A stretch of 64,000 nt of DNA, from positions 4,805,224 through 4,869,223 of the forward strand of contig CM065879.1 in the NCBI GenBank assembly GCA_033439255.1, given 5' to 3'. This DNA comes from Hericium rajendrae (taxonomy: Eukaryota > Basidiomycota > Agaricomycetes > Russulales > Hericiaceae). Below are positions 48,201-60,240 of this stretch, piece after piece. The first letter of the stretch is position 1. Each line of letters starts with the position of its first letter. The notes beneath the pieces are model-generated. The model saw only the letters and a program-made list of their open reading frames with translations, was not told where the DNA came from and did not search any database. Both the position numbers and the translations under genes were made by a program.

Positions 48201-49184
48201 TCGTTTGTTCTTCTCTCGCTGTAATAGACTTACCCGATACTTATTGTGCATAGGCAGGACATCTTTCCGACAGCAATGACAATGATGATCAGATGTCTCA
48301 TGTTCTCTCATCGCATGGCGTCTCATCCTCGCGGTCCATGAATAAGGCCCATGCAGATCCACAATGCAAGGAGAAATACAGCAGCAGCTCCGCTCTCAGA
48401 CGGTTATTCCAGCCATGCGAGGAAGGATGCGCACAAGTGCTCAATGGTCAGAAAGACCTTCAAATTCTGAGACTTACTTACTTTCTGCAGATACACCGAA
48501 GCTTGCAAAGGGTTCAGCACCTGCGTCAGGTGTTCCCATTGGTGTGTGCGATGCGTGTGACTTGGTTCTCAGCTCGACAGGTCTGGATCGACTTCTTGTG
48601 GAAATTCCACGTGTTCGGTGTTGAAGCAGGTGAGCTAGCGAGCGAGGATGAACAAATTCAGTGTGGAAAAGCAGAGATTCTTGGAGACTTTGCTGAGCGA
48701 CATATCATGCGATGGTGCTCTGAATGTATCGGCGGAACAGATGCTCAGGAAAAAGGGATCTTTGCGGAGCAATGTTTGGTGAGGTCAGTTGTATCGTATT
48801 TGTCAGTCAAAATGATGCCCAAATATTACCCAAGGAGGCTCAGGGAGCGACGCTGAGCTGAAGTAAGAAAACATAATTATTAGCACAAGGATAATTATCC
48901 TAAAGCAATACTTGGTCATGAGCTGTCTTTCTTGATTGATTCTCATGAGTAGCATTTCACAAGCATCATGTAGATTCTACATGCAAAGTGTTGATTGAGA
49001 TCTAAGTGTATCAGCAGCAAGTACATTACAGTGTGCAAACAACAACATCATCAACATAGCGAGCGTGAAAGTGTACAGACAACAGCAACAGCAAAGTGTA
49101 CCAGCACAGCAGTACAACCGACATTCAAACAGCGGTGTCAGTGTCTTCCGAGGCATGAAAGGTCGTGAGGCGCAAGCATCCCAA
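45296..49184. other. Long intergenic stretch with possible gene remnants
   Basis: About 3.9 kb without a gene I can defend. The longest open frame, 48293-48856 (+, 187 codons), has no recognisable motif. Around 46480-46560 one frame reads LFQDKDFLLEVKIRDFYLLA, and near 47200 another reads RAAVLSGWGAVVLYD. These protein-like islands with disrupted surroundings suggest decayed genes. Confidence 0.3.
45338..45344 (-). promoter_or_regulatory. TATA box of the TKL kinase gene
   Basis: TATAAAT on the minus strand, about 43 nt before the ATG at 45295. Confidence 0.45.
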
Positions 49185-51194
49185 TCAGCGGGATTCGGCA
49201 GCAGCCTGGAGGAGCGCGGCAGCGCGGGCAGAGCGCGGCTTGATGGAGCATTTAAAGGGCGCAGGGTGGCTGCCAAACGAAGGTCAGTCAGCGCGAAGTG
49301 GAGTGAGAAGGAAAAAGTACGCACCACAAGGCGCCGTTGGTGAACTCGTACTTCGGCTCCTGGACGACGCCGTCCTCGACGACCTTGTCGATGTCGAAGA
49401 GCGCGACGATGGTCACGATGAAGATGTACATGAACGACTCGGCGAGGTGCGCGCCGGGGCATGTTCTGTCGCAGCAAGACACGAGTTAGTTAGCGACGTG
49501 GTTTCATGCTGAAAGCAGGCGAGACGTACCGTCTGCCGTAGCCGAAGCAGATCTCGTATGGGTCGCGCTGTAAGGGGCGGTCACCTTCAGGTACGAAGCG
49601 ATCGGGGCTGAACACCAAGGGATCAGGGTACACGTCCGGGTCGTGGAGGAATCCCCTAGCGGACGCGCATGCACCATCAGCATGAAACCTCATGTCAACT
49701 GAGGTGAAAACGCATCTTACCAGACGTTGGCCATGACGATCGTGCCCTTGGGCACGAAGCACCCGTTGTGGACGTCGTCCTGCGTGAGGCGGTGCGGCGC
49801 GCCGAGAGGCGTGACTGGGCACCAGCGCAGGAGTTCCTTGATCGTCGCGTTGATATACGGCAAACGATCCCGATCCTCGAAGCCCGGGATGCGGTCATTA
49901 CCCACAACGGCGTCGACCTCGGCCTGAGCCTTCTTCAGCGCATCCGGATACATCGTCAACGCGAGGATGAAAGACGAAAGCGCGGACACGGGCTACAGAA
50001 CAGGGATGTATTCAGCCACTGAATGCAAAGCTAGAATGGCAGCGAGGCGCACCGTGTCAGCGCCGCCCGAGTAGAGACTAGCTGCGGTCCATTTGATGTT
50101 GGCCTCGTCCTGCGGCGTCAGCGTCTTTCCATCGATGAAATGGCTCGTGAAGCTCGGGACCGCGGTGCCTTTCGCCTGTCAATCAAGAGTATTTAGTCCC
50201 GACCACATGTCCGATTTAGAGGCCAAATGAACGCACCAGCTGATCCTGCACGAAACGATAAGACTGCTCCGTGAGCTCCGTCAGCGTCGTGCGCCACTCG
50301 CGCGCGAGCTTTTGAAACGTGGCGCCTGGGACCCACTCGGGGACATTTCGCACTAGTGGACGGATGTGGTGTCAGTGGCAGCTTGGCAGGTGCGGGGGAA
50401 TGAATCGTGGAGCACGTACGGAGCGGAGCTGATCCACCAGGAAGCGGCCGGGCGAGACGATCTCGTTGAGCTGGTCCGTCGCGCTGTCGGCGATGTGGAC
50501 CATCTCGTCGTCATCGCCCTGCACCTTGTAGCCGTGCGAGATCATCAGGATGATGGCGCCGATGCCCCTGGATGCACGATGGCGGTCAATATGTGGCGTG
50601 CACGTGAGAAGGAGTACGCACTTGCGAAGGTGCGCGCGGAAGTCCTGCGGCGCGGTGAGAAGCCGCGCGAGCGACTTGTGGGTCTCGATCTCCATGACGT
50701 GGTTATACTGGTCCATGGCGGCACGCGTGCCGATGATCCTGTGCATCATGCGGCGGTAGGCCTTGAAGCGGTCGCCGTACGGCGTGAGCACGAGCACGTT
50801 CTTCCACCCGACGAGGTCTGACGCCATCGTGAGATGTGGCCGATCAGAGTAGATGGAGCTCTTCTTGTCGAGCATGTCGACTGCAGCCTGTGGCGAGTTC
50901 AGGATGAGCATCGGCTGGCCGAGCACCGTCATGGACGTGATGTCGCCTGCATGGACATACGCGATGAGTGAAAAAGACGTTGCGGAGAGCTGGCGCACCA
51001 TATTCCCGACCCCATTTCGAGAAGGTGTAATACTCGTGTTCCGTCGGGAGGTCGAAGAGGTTCCCGACGAGCGGGTAGCCCTTCGGACCCGGGAATTTGG
51101 GACCAGTCCGCTGGAAGAACTTGACGAGGCGCCAGATGGCGTACGCAGCAGCTGCGATGACCGGAGTACCAGCCAGAGGAATGTCGACAGCCAT
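49185..51194 (-). CDS. Cytochrome P450 monooxygenase
   Basis: A microsomal P450 of the CYP64-like (O-methylsterigmatocystin oxidoreductase-like) type common in basidiomycetes. It has an N-terminal membrane anchor (PVIAAAAYAIWRLVKFF), the hinge GPKFPGPKGYPLVGNLFDLP, helix-C WKNVLVLTPYGDRFKAYRRM, helix-I SLYSGGADT, the ExxR pair in IKELLRWCPVTPLG, the PERF-type FSPDRFVPEGD and the haem loop FGYGRRTCPGAHLAE with the axial Cys. Nine exons fit: 51194-50999, 50946-50622, 50567-50420, 50352-50237, 50175-50053, 49992-49721, 49655-49530, 49465-49325 and 49269-49185. The end reads PFKCSIKPRSARAAALL. The join at 50420/50352 is one base short of a clean frame. The substrate is not predictable, and no biosynthetic partners adjoin it. 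Confidence 0.9.
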
Positions 51195-53006
51195 GGCAGC
51201 AGAAACTTTCCGTTTATCTGCTTACCAACCCCAAGAAAAGACGGATGGCCAAGACACGGATGATCAAGAAGCGCACTGTAGCCGGGGTGAGAAACGCACC
51301 TGCTCTGCGAAAGACCCGCTATAAATGCTAAGGCGTGTTCTGAAGCCCGACGAACTGATTCCGGGGTGCCTTTATATATTCCCGGATAAAGGAAAGTTCA
51401 AGAGTTGTATGACGAGAGTTGTAATAAAGAGCTAATGCTTATGCGGAATTCCTCCTGTCGGCGAATCAGGTAAGATCAAATCGAAGCAGAGCCTTAAAGA
51501 TGCTCACCTTTACGACACGGTTCCTCGACTACCGACATCCGGACATGAAACGCCCTGAGGCCGAGAGGCAGTCCAGATAGTGCGTGAGTGCGCGCCAAGG
51601 GCCGTGGGATGGGGATAAAGTTTCAGTTGGATCAGCGTCGCGAGCGAGACGGAACCTCTCTGACAGTACATTGGCCCACGCCCCGGCTCTGCCACATCAG
51701 ACCGACAGGGCCACAGTGATACAGACAGAAGCCCAGAAAATGGTGAGGTTTTGATGGAGGAAGATTATTGTCGCGTGGACAGGTGATGACACGCAGTGTG
51801 TCCTGTTGGGGTTTGTTGGTCGTGATATACTAAACAGAGTAAGATGGACTGACGCACAGGGCCAAATGACCACGATCCCGAACGCTGCAGTGCGGCCTCG
51901 AGGCATTTCTTGAAAATTTGCTTGCAGGGCGCATTGGATATACCGAATGCATTTGTACACGAGCTGCAAAAATGCGAGAAGCCGAGGTCGATGCACTCCA
52001 CCTGGGCGCGACTGGGCTCCTGGATCGTATTCCAATGAGTCAATCGTCGTAACAATCCGCGTGTTATAGAGCGCTTCGAGTTGGTAGGCTTGATAACCTT
52101 ATGGTGTCCCATGACGTGAGGTAAGATACCTGGGTCACTCCCCTTGGTTGACGGATGTAGACATGGATTGGAATATACCGATTTTGGTCGGCGGTTAGCT
52201 ATCGTATGTCCCTTGTCTTCAGCTTCTGATCCTGCAGCGTCACGCTGAAGGCCATCCAAAGGACCCGAAAGGATACCTTCTGTACCACAAGTATAACGAA
52301 CGGGAAGCCCGAATGTAGCCGGTTGTGCGACCCTGCTTGCAGGTGCTGGCGCGCGGACCTGCCGCCGAGCGAGAGAAGGAAGAAAAGGGCGTCATGATCG
52401 TGTACGGGGAAAGAACACGTCCAAATTCCGGAAGCTGGTCCTGACAGGTCTGAGAAACCCTGTACGCGGCGCCAGTAGGATGTGATAAAGACGCATGTAG
52501 GTTCGCCAGGCGATGTTGTCATGGCCGTCCCTATGGTAAGTTGTGGCACAAATGCCGAAGCTCGTCTTTGAAATTGGGAAACGCTGATAAATGAGTGATG
52601 AACTGGCAAAATGCAAGTGGTAACACGGCGAAAGGTGTGCACGTTCAATGCGATGGAGAAAAGCAGAAGAGACGCTGCGGAAAACACGCGACGCGTATCA
52701 CGCACGTGACTTTAGAATCACATGCACGCGTTCTATTGGGGCGGGAAGGCTTGCGCCGCGCATCTCCCGGTGCCCATCGTCATATCAGCGTGAGTACCCA
52801 GTGTCGCGACTACAATTGTTCTTTTGTTGTCTAACAATAAGCTGACACAGGCGAAGGACAGGGCGCACCGTATCTGATTATTTTTTGGGGCGGTGTGTAC
52901 CTGTGTATAAGGCTTGGGGATATTCTTCTAGCGGACGCGCGTCTACCAGCCGTTCTGCTCGTGTCTTTCACCTTCACCGTCGTCCTAGGTCTCTGAGTCG
53001 CTCAGG
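51195..53006. other. Divergent intergenic region between P450 and thioesterase genes
   Basis: Contains a TATATAAA-type string on the minus strand at about 51371-51378 (some 175 nt before the P450 start) and a TATAAGG at 52906-52912 about 95 nt before the thioesterase start. The central kilobase holds only short shadow frames. Confidence 0.45.
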
Positions 53007-54720
53007 ATGAGTTCTGGCATGGAGATGCTGCAGAATGCAGCTGCGAAGCTGTCATTTGTAAATGGAGTCGCCCTCTCGCACGCTGTGGTCCGAAGCCTGC
53101 CTCGCGTGGCCAAGTATCTCGCGCTGTTCACCATAGCGCTGAACTGGCGGTCCTTACCCTTTGCATGGCATGGTGCGTATGTCTATACTCTAACCAATGG
53201 AGATTTCAATGACAAATGATACTCCACCACCAGTCCGCGTTTTCGCGCCTATCATAGCTATCCGCTTGCGTTGGTTCATGCTGCGTCTCAGCCTCCTGTT
53301 CCACTCCAAGGAGAACACGAAGAAAGCCGAGCGACAGTGGCTCGAGAACTTATCACCCATTGGCGCCAGCCCATTCGATGGGTTGGTGACACACAAGACC
53401 TGGGCTGGTACGTCTTTATTGCGTCTTCCACTGCGGTCACTATGCTTTCCCCACCATGATATAGCATTAGATGACTGTGATTATAATTTCCACCTGAGTA
53501 ACTCGTGCTATGCGAAGGTGCGACCTCGGAATCTCGACCCTAGCATGGCCCGCATCTGATCGAATGGCGTGTCGCGCCCCCTCCAGAACCTCGACACGGC
53601 TCGCCTGAAGGCAGCTCTTACCCATTTCCCTGGTTTCCTCCGTGCCGGCGGCTGGATTCCTCTCGGAGGTGTGTAATTATGGCTTCGATCATGCTTCATC
53701 ACGCCCCATCCGCAGCCGAGACGCCATTTAAATCATTTACCCCATCCCGCTATATTGGTTCCTAGACTCACCCTAACTCACGCTCATCTTGTCATCCAGC
53801 CACGCACTTCGCGTTCATCCGCGAGATACCCATCTTTTCAAAGTACGAAGTCCGCATGAGCGTAGCGAGCTGGGATAACAAATGGGTGCGTGCAGACGCT
53901 TCTCTTCTTGATTGATCGCCGCTTCCCTGTCATTTTGTGCTTTCCGTGCCCATCGCCGTTATCTTCTCTTCCGTTTCTGATGATAACTGCCCTGTTGAAC
54001 ATATCTGCCATCACGTGGAACCCACGCGGCATATGTCGCACATCAGACCCATTATCCCTTCCACCCTATCAATTTCGCGTTTCGATATCCCCACCCATCC
54101 AGCCATACTGAACCCCCATCCAGATCTTCCTCGTCATCCGCTTCGTCACCTTCCCCAAGCCCTCCAAGGACCAGACGCGCCCCGTCCACGCCGCCCGCCC
54201 CCAGCAACGGCAACGGCCTTGCCCCGCCCTTCCCGACGCTGCACACCCCCGGCGCGACCGGGCTCGACACGCCCGCGCCCGCGCCGCCCGGCAGCAGCAA
54301 GCCGCTCGACACGGCCCGCGCGATGCGCGAGCTGGCGGCGCAGGCCGCGCGCGGGGCCGAGGCGGACGGCGCGACGCTCAACTGCGTGTGCGTCAACGAG
54401 CTGGTGTTCAAGCACGGCCGCATCACAGTCCCGCCCGCGCTCGTGCTCGCCTGCGACGGCTTCTGCGTCCCCGGCGCCACCCGCTACTCCCGCGCGCAGC
54501 CGCCGCCGCACTGGGCGCGGTGCAGCGGCTGTGGGACGGCGGCGTGCGCGGCATGCGCGAGTTCTATCGCGGGGGGTGGCGCGCGGTGCCGGCGGGCGAA
54601 CGGTTCTGGGAGACGGCGCTGGGCGGGGCGGTGGAGGAGCGGCGGGCGGCGAATCTTGCGCTCGTGGAGGGCGTGAGGAAGGGCATGGAGGGCGCGCGGG
54701 AGATTGCGGTGAATATGTAG
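53007..54720 (+). CDS. THEM6-like thioesterase-superfamily membrane protein
   Basis: Resembles the THEM6 / 4HBT_2 thioesterase-like family, hot-dog-fold proteins often anchored to membranes. An N-terminal hydrophobic region (RVAKYLALFTIALNW, VFAPIIAI) precedes the hot-dog core: DDCDYNFHLSNSCYAK, LDTARLKAALTHFPGFLRAG, HFAFIREIPIFSKYEVRM, WDNKW, then FLVIRFVTFPK. Exons are 53007-53172, 53234-53407, 53471-53517, 53587-53668, 53800-53885 and 54124-54720. The last intron, 238 nt, is unusually long. The final exon carries a Pro/Ala-rich insertion (about 54160-54300) before the conserved CVCVNELVFKHGRITV segment. It shifts frame by -1 near GG 54519-54520 to reach QRLWDGGVRGMREFYRGGW and the stop at 54720. 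A second frame change lies in the Pro-rich part. The substrate is unknown. Confidence 0.8.
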
Positions 54721-55078
54721 GCGGGAAGGTGGAGAAAGGGTGTTGGTGGATTGGCTTCGGTTTTCGTAGATTGATGTGTCTTAGATTTTTCTTAGAATAT
54801 GGTACGCACTTGATAAGTCTGGTCTCGTATACTTATACTACCCTTAGGTCCCTTATGCCATTTGCTTTTGCGCTTTGCACCAGTGAGGACGTGCCCGAGG
54901 CTCTATGCTCATTATTAGACAACAGATACATTATGGAAGCTGCCATCCTTCTTTCCCGATCGAAAAACAAAATCAGTAGTCCCACACAGATCCGCAGATA
55001 GATGGTATGTATATACAACAACAACGGCGACAGCGAGTAGGCAAGAATGGGTATGGGAAGGATAGTTGAGTTTGCGGA

Positions 55079-56566
55079 TTATAAGAAGCGATTGCTGGCC
55101 ACATCCATGCCTTTTGCCATCCGGAACATCACAATGTTCGCCGTCAAACTCGAGAACTGCGCGGCGCGTGAGCATGAGCAAGATACAGATAGCGAGGCGA
55201 AAGAGACTCACCCCGTTCCCAACGAACACCTCCGCCTTCTCCGCGACGGCCATATCCACCGCCATCGCGACATAGCGCTGCTCCGCATCGAGCACAAGCT
55301 CCTGCCCACTCCTAACATCCTCCCACCCATCCTCCAGCAGCACATCGCGCACGCCCCCAACCCAGCTCCCCCACCCATTCGTGAGCAGATACACGCGCCT
55401 CAGCCCAGGCCACTCGCGTCTTACCGCCGCCAGCCGCGCGCGGACCGCCTCGCGCTCGGGCAGGCAGTGCGCGAGGTAGTACGCCTCGCGGTCCGCGGCG
55501 CCGCGGGCGGCGGGTCGAACGTGTTCGGGAGGCCCGGGAAGCGGTTGAAGCCCATGTAGCGCGAGTCCCAGCCCGCGAGGCGCGGGCAGTGGCGCACGTA
55601 GTCGCCGCGGCGGAGGTGCACCGCGACGAGCCCGGGCAGCGCGGGCGCGGCGTGCGGCGGCGCGACGAGCTGCGCGGCGCTCGGCGGGCGCAGGAGCGCG
55701 AAGTTGCGCGTGACGGCGGCGTGCACGAGCGGCGACCAGGTGAAGTTGGCGAGGATGGGCGAGGCGGAGAGCGAGGGCCAGAGGGAGAGGATGTGCGGGG
55801 AGCCGAAGAGGCTGTGGGGGGTTAGGCTTGGATGGGAGGGGGGGGAGAGGGGACGTACAAGCGGTCGAAGGCGGGCTGTACGCCCTGGACGATTTCGATG
55901 CAGGGCTTGTCCTGCACCGCGCGCAGGCGGTCACCCACCAGTGCATCAGCACGTCGCCCTCGACGTCCGACGGGGCGCCCGCGGTCGTGATGGTTGTGAC
56001 GTTTTGGTGAGAGCAAACTTGTTTCCAGAAGGCAGCGTTGACGGCGCGCGGGGCTGGCATGGGCGCACCGGCGCTAGGACCGGAGATGAAGGCGTTGAGC
56101 GGGATGCGCGCCGGGCGCAGAGCAAAGTCGTAGATCGTCCATGGGAAGGGGACGTGCGACCATGTATAGTCTTCGAAGACATATGCACGGTCGGTGAGAT
56201 GCGCGAGCTCGGATTGGAGGAGACTGCGGAGCGTGAGTGATGGGATGAAAATGAATGTGAGAGGACGCACATTTCTTGCAGCACGTTATTCAATCCATGC
56301 CCCCAAAGATGATCTGGAAACCGCAAAAATCTCCCTTGCCTGCCCTCCGGTAATGATAAGGATATATTGTGCTGTGGAAGCCGGCGCTCGAACTCGCGAA
56401 TTTCAGAATAGCTGGGTGGAACGCCCGACCAGAGGAGACCGATAAGGAGGAGTGTGAAGACACCAGCGAGGGTGGTGAATATGCGCCGGACAGTGAAGAT
56501 GCGAAAACATCGTCGTGAGGAGGAAGAAGGGTGTTTTGGCCAGGCAGCGCCGTTGGGTGTTGGCAA
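55079..56566 (-). CDS. O-fucosyltransferase-like type II membrane protein (copy B)
   Basis: Paralogue of the gene at 17088-19054. The N-terminal membrane segment is IFTTLAGVFTLLLIGLLW, followed by FERRLPQHNISLSLPEGRQG (copy A: EKQLPQHNPDLPYPQGRDG) and DHLWGHGLNNVLQEM. The sugar-nucleotide motif is VHLRRGDYVRHC, and the C-terminal part has RVYLLTNG, AEVFVGNG and SSLTANIVMFRMAKG. Four exons fit: 56566-56271, 56223-55859, 55811-55213 and 55156-55079. The last exon is 78 nt in both copies and the preceding intron sits at the same place after GNG. Frame moves by -1 near CC 55938-55939, and again near 55500 within a GC-rich run. Copy B has fewer introns than copy A. The acceptor substrate is unknown. 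Confidence 0.8.
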
Positions 56567-57387
56567 CGCAGATTCAGCGAAAAGAGAGGTTCTAGCTCAT
56601 AGGTATCGGTTGAGAAGCGGCTGGCTTGTCGTTGAACTGCCTCGAGGAGTTTGGCGAGGAGACCTTGGCCCATCGTGATGCAAGAAGAAAGAAAGGATAT
56701 GCTCTACTGCGAAATCTGCAGAGACATGAGCATAGGATAGAGACGGTACGTAGGCCAAGCAAAGGCGGCGTACATCCGAATGCTGTGCGCTGGGCATCAT
56801 ACAGTGACCAGCTCAGGATGTCCCGGTAGTCGCGTGCGCGTTCCTGCTGCAGTGTCTGCTGGACAGTCCCTCGATGAAAAGTGAGTACAGAGGCAGGGAG
56901 GGTATGTTGTGGTATAGAGTAGAGTTGTAGTGGACTACGAATGATTGTTACCACGCCGCGACTACACCTCCGACTCCTCCTTTGCACTCACCTTCATTGT
57001 CCCGCTTTCGATTTGTCCTAGCTGCCTGTTGTGTGCACCTTATTCTGTTGCGGACCATCTGCACTCGGTTATACTATTACTAGGTTGTAATCGTGTTTTG
57101 GCGAAGCACGTTGTCGTGCATCGATTGCAATTCTGGCCACTACACGCGGTTCGTCGGATCCTACACCCCTCTTCGCCTTCCAGTTCATTTCGTAACAGAT
57201 ACCGTATTTCGTGCCAAGCAGAGTCAGGCAACGTCTGCAGCATACCAAAGCGCCAGTCGTCTCGGTCTCGAGGACGAGCACTGCATCCTAACAGGGTTCA
57301 TAATAACGCAACAATCGCGTTTTCAAGGAGACAGTACGATGACCTTCGCACAGATGTCAACATCGCTGACTTATTGCCTGAAACCAG
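56567..57387. other. Divergent intergenic region
   Basis: Shared upstream region of the fucosyltransferase-like gene (-) and the OXR1 gene (+). Open frames on both strands look like shadows. Confidence 0.45.
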
Positions 57388-59183
57388 ATGTCTGCACTCG
57401 AATCGTTCCCACCACTTGTACCAGTACCCTCGACATCAGCCAGTACCCCTCGTAACGACACTGACGACATTTTCTCTACCCTTTTCTCACCTGCAACACC
57501 TCCAGCATCGCCCCGTCTCTCCGCTAGTGCCTCTCCTGCACCTGCCCCGGCTCCGTCCCGACGAGCTACGCATGCTCGCTCTTGGAGCAACGCAAGCGCG
57601 AACTCTGACTTCGGCTCATTCGTGTCTGTGTCTGCATCCGACGACCCGCTTAATCCAGCGCAGCCTGTCGAAGACGACTTTGCCGACTTCGCGACGCCGA
57701 GCTCGAAGCCGCTGACACCCCTCAAGCCCGATTTCTTCGATCGCTTCGCCGAGGATGCGCGGCGGGCGAATGAGAAGAATAAGGGCGTGCTGACAGAGCT
57801 GCTGGAGCACGAGGACGACCCCTGTATTTCCTCACAGCAGGCGGAAACCATGCGGCGTCGCCTTCTGGCGCATCGACGCCCATACGCACACCCACGCCGC
57901 TGCACACCATCGAGGAGCCGCTTCTCGACCTCAGCGACCCCGCACCGCGCCGCATCTCTCACTCGCCATCCCGATCTTACCCCACCCACCCTTCGCGCAC
58001 TGCGAACGCAACGTCCCCCGAGATCCCCCACGCCGCGGCCCGCCCTCGCCCCTCGTCCGCTCCCCGTCCGTCCCGCCATCGCCGACCCAGCCGACGCCCC
58101 CGATCCTCACCCGCACCCAATCCCAATCAACCTTCGCCCCGTCCACGCGCCCCCCGCGCTGGATGTCCTCCTTCCTCTCCTCCGTCGCGCCCCCCGCGCC
58201 CCCCGCGCCATCTCCTGCGCCCACGCCCATACACACGCACCCGCCACCGCACCCCCTGCCCGTGCCCGCGCGCCCGCCGCCGCACCCGCCGCTGCACATC
58301 GCGTCGCTCCCGCCCGGCATCTCGCACGGCTCGCCGTTCGCCGCGCACCCGTACGTCCCGCCGAGCGGCGCGCCCGGCTTCGCGGGCGACCGCAGCTGGA
58401 ACGTGAAGGGCTTCGAATTCGACCGCGAGGCGGCGGAGCGGCGCGGCGTGCAGCTGCTCGGGCGCAAGGAGATGACCGTCGCCGTGCTCAGCGAGCGCCT
58501 CGCCGGCGAGGTGCGTCTCTCTCCCCCGCTACTTCTGCTTGTGTAGTGTGAATGCTGATGATGTGTGTGGGGGCAGCTGCGGCCGCATCTGCCGGCGCTC
58601 GCGCGGCTGGCGAAGGCGTGGAATCTGCTTTATAGCCTTGATCAACATGGGATCTCGCTGCAGACGCTGTACGCGCGGTGCGCGAGCCACCCGGGCGGCG
58701 CGCTCATCGCCGTGCGCGACGCGAACGACGCGGTGTTCGGTGCGTGGATGGGCGAGGGCGTGCGCATGTCGAAGGGGCGTACTTTGGCAGCGGCGAGTCG
58801 TGCGTGCCGCCGCCTCGCGGATTGCAGGGTGTGTGCTGACGTTACGATTTATGGGACAGATTTTTGTGGAAGATGAACGACAAGCTGCATGTGTACAAGT
58901 GGACGGGCAAGAACGATTATGTCGCGCTGTGCGAGCCGGGGTACATCTCCTTTGGCGGCGGGTACGCTTTTTGCTTTCTTTCATTGCTGGTGGATGCTGA
59001 TGCATTGTGGGACGCAGGGAGGGGCACTACGGCCTCTATCTCGACGACACGCTCTTCGACGGCTCGTCTGCGCGCTGCCCCACGTTCGACAACGAGCCGC
59101 TCTGCTCGCCGGGCCCGAAGAAGGGCGGGACGGTCACGTTCGAGTGCGTCGGGCTCGAGGTCTGGGGCGTCGGCGGGCTGTAG
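57388..59183 (+). CDS. OXR1: OXR1-like TLDc-domain protein
   Basis: Oxidation-resistance protein with a C-terminal TLDc domain. Family members protect against oxidative damage and in yeast act on V-ATPase disassembly. Exons are 57388-58510, 58577-58799, 58860-58961 and 59018-59183. The N-terminal part is Ser/Pro-rich with an acidic FADFATP patch (EDDFADFATPSSKPL) and the block ELLEHEDDP. The TLDc domain follows: LLGRKEMTVAVLSERLAGE, LRPHLPALARLAKAWNLLYS, HGISLQTLYARC, LIAVRDANDAVFGAWMGEG, YFGSGESFLWK, YVALCEPGYISFGGG, GHYGLYLDDTLFDG, CPTFDNEPL and FECVGLEVWGVGG. Single-base losses are evident at CCCC 57819-57822 and at G 58779. A further frame change lies in the Pro-rich region near 58050. 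Splice sites are canonical. Confidence 0.9.
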
Positions 59184-59529
59184 GCGCGCTGTCTGTTTTT
59201 GTCTGTTCGTTTGATCGCGCCTCACCATATAGTGCACGTTGTTATTCCCCGTCTGCACACGCAATATTGTATTTGTGGAACTTGTAGGATGGGCGGTGCG
59301 GTGCTTGTGCATCGTCGCGCTTGCTTTGATATAATAATCTGTTCCAATGCACATGTATCTGTTGCTACTATCTCGCGCATGCTGCGACTGTTGTCTCTCA
59401 GTCGAAAGGGAGTGACAAAATCATCCATCTGAGAAAAACACCAGAGGTATATTGCACTATCTAGTCTACATAGTTCTAATAGGGCCATAGCAGTCCCCTT
59501 TTCTTCATAGCCATTCTATAGTAGTAAGT

Positions 59530-59690
59530 TATTCTACATAGAGCTACATAGCTACCATAGTATAAGGCAGTAACTATGATGGCTATAATAGCTATCATAG
59601 TATAGGGCATAAGCTATCATAGCTACCATAGCTACCATAGCATATGATGTCTATCATAGCTATGTCAGCTATATTATATATCATATCATA
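59530..59690. repeat. ATAGCTACC/CTATCATAG repeat block (left)
   Basis: AT-rich sequence built from variants of ATAGCTACCATAG and CTATCATAG, at least eight copies of the CATAG core. A related block lies at 62020-62220, on the other side of the GC-rich repeat. Confidence 0.7.
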
Positions 59691-59921
59691 TCTAATTAAC
59701 AAAACTGCTATCTATTCTATATCATCTCTATCTACAATGCTGATTAAAAAGTACTATAGATTTATTATTAAAGGGCATAATAATAAAACTCAATCATATA
59801 ACTGACACACTCAAAACATCGAAAATTAAAAGCATTATATTTCAAACAATATTTAATTCATATTTAATACAATTCTATAATATACTAAAACATAAAGCAA
59901 GCAAGAGAAGACTTACTTTTT

Positions 59922-60008
59922 AAGATAAGATAAGACAATAAGATAAGATAAGACAATAAGATAAAACTTCAGATAAGATAAGACAGACCTTCAAGACAAA
60001 AGATAAGG
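59922..60008. repeat. 18-nt GATAAG-containing tandem repeat
   Basis: AAGATAAGATAAGACAAT occurs exactly at 59922-59939 and 59940-59957, followed by partial copies to about 60008. The block contains many WGATAR (GATA-factor) core motifs, which may be incidental to its low complexity. Confidence 0.8.
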
Positions 60009-60195
60009 AAAAAAAAGCGAAAATAATCTACACAAGTTCAAAGTCAACACATTAGCATGCAAGGTAAACATATAGAAAAAGACATAAGACTTATTTAAGG
60101 AGATAAAAGCGAAAATGCAAAGTCTACAAAGAACAATAGAGTTAGTAAACAATAAAACAACCTCACAATAGCATGATAACTTACTGAACATAAAA

Positions 60196-60240
60196 GAGAT
60201 CAAGCAAAAGAAGAGAGATCAAGCAAAAAAGGAGAGATCG
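60196..60240. repeat. 19-nt direct repeat GAGATCAAGCAAAA
   Basis: GAGATCAAGCAAAA starts at 60196 and again at 60215, with a third partial copy after 60233. Confidence 0.7.

Noticed and set aside
48293-48856. 187-codon plus-strand ORF
   Set aside because: No family features, no splice context and a competing frame in the same place. Kept only as a note in the intergenic entry.
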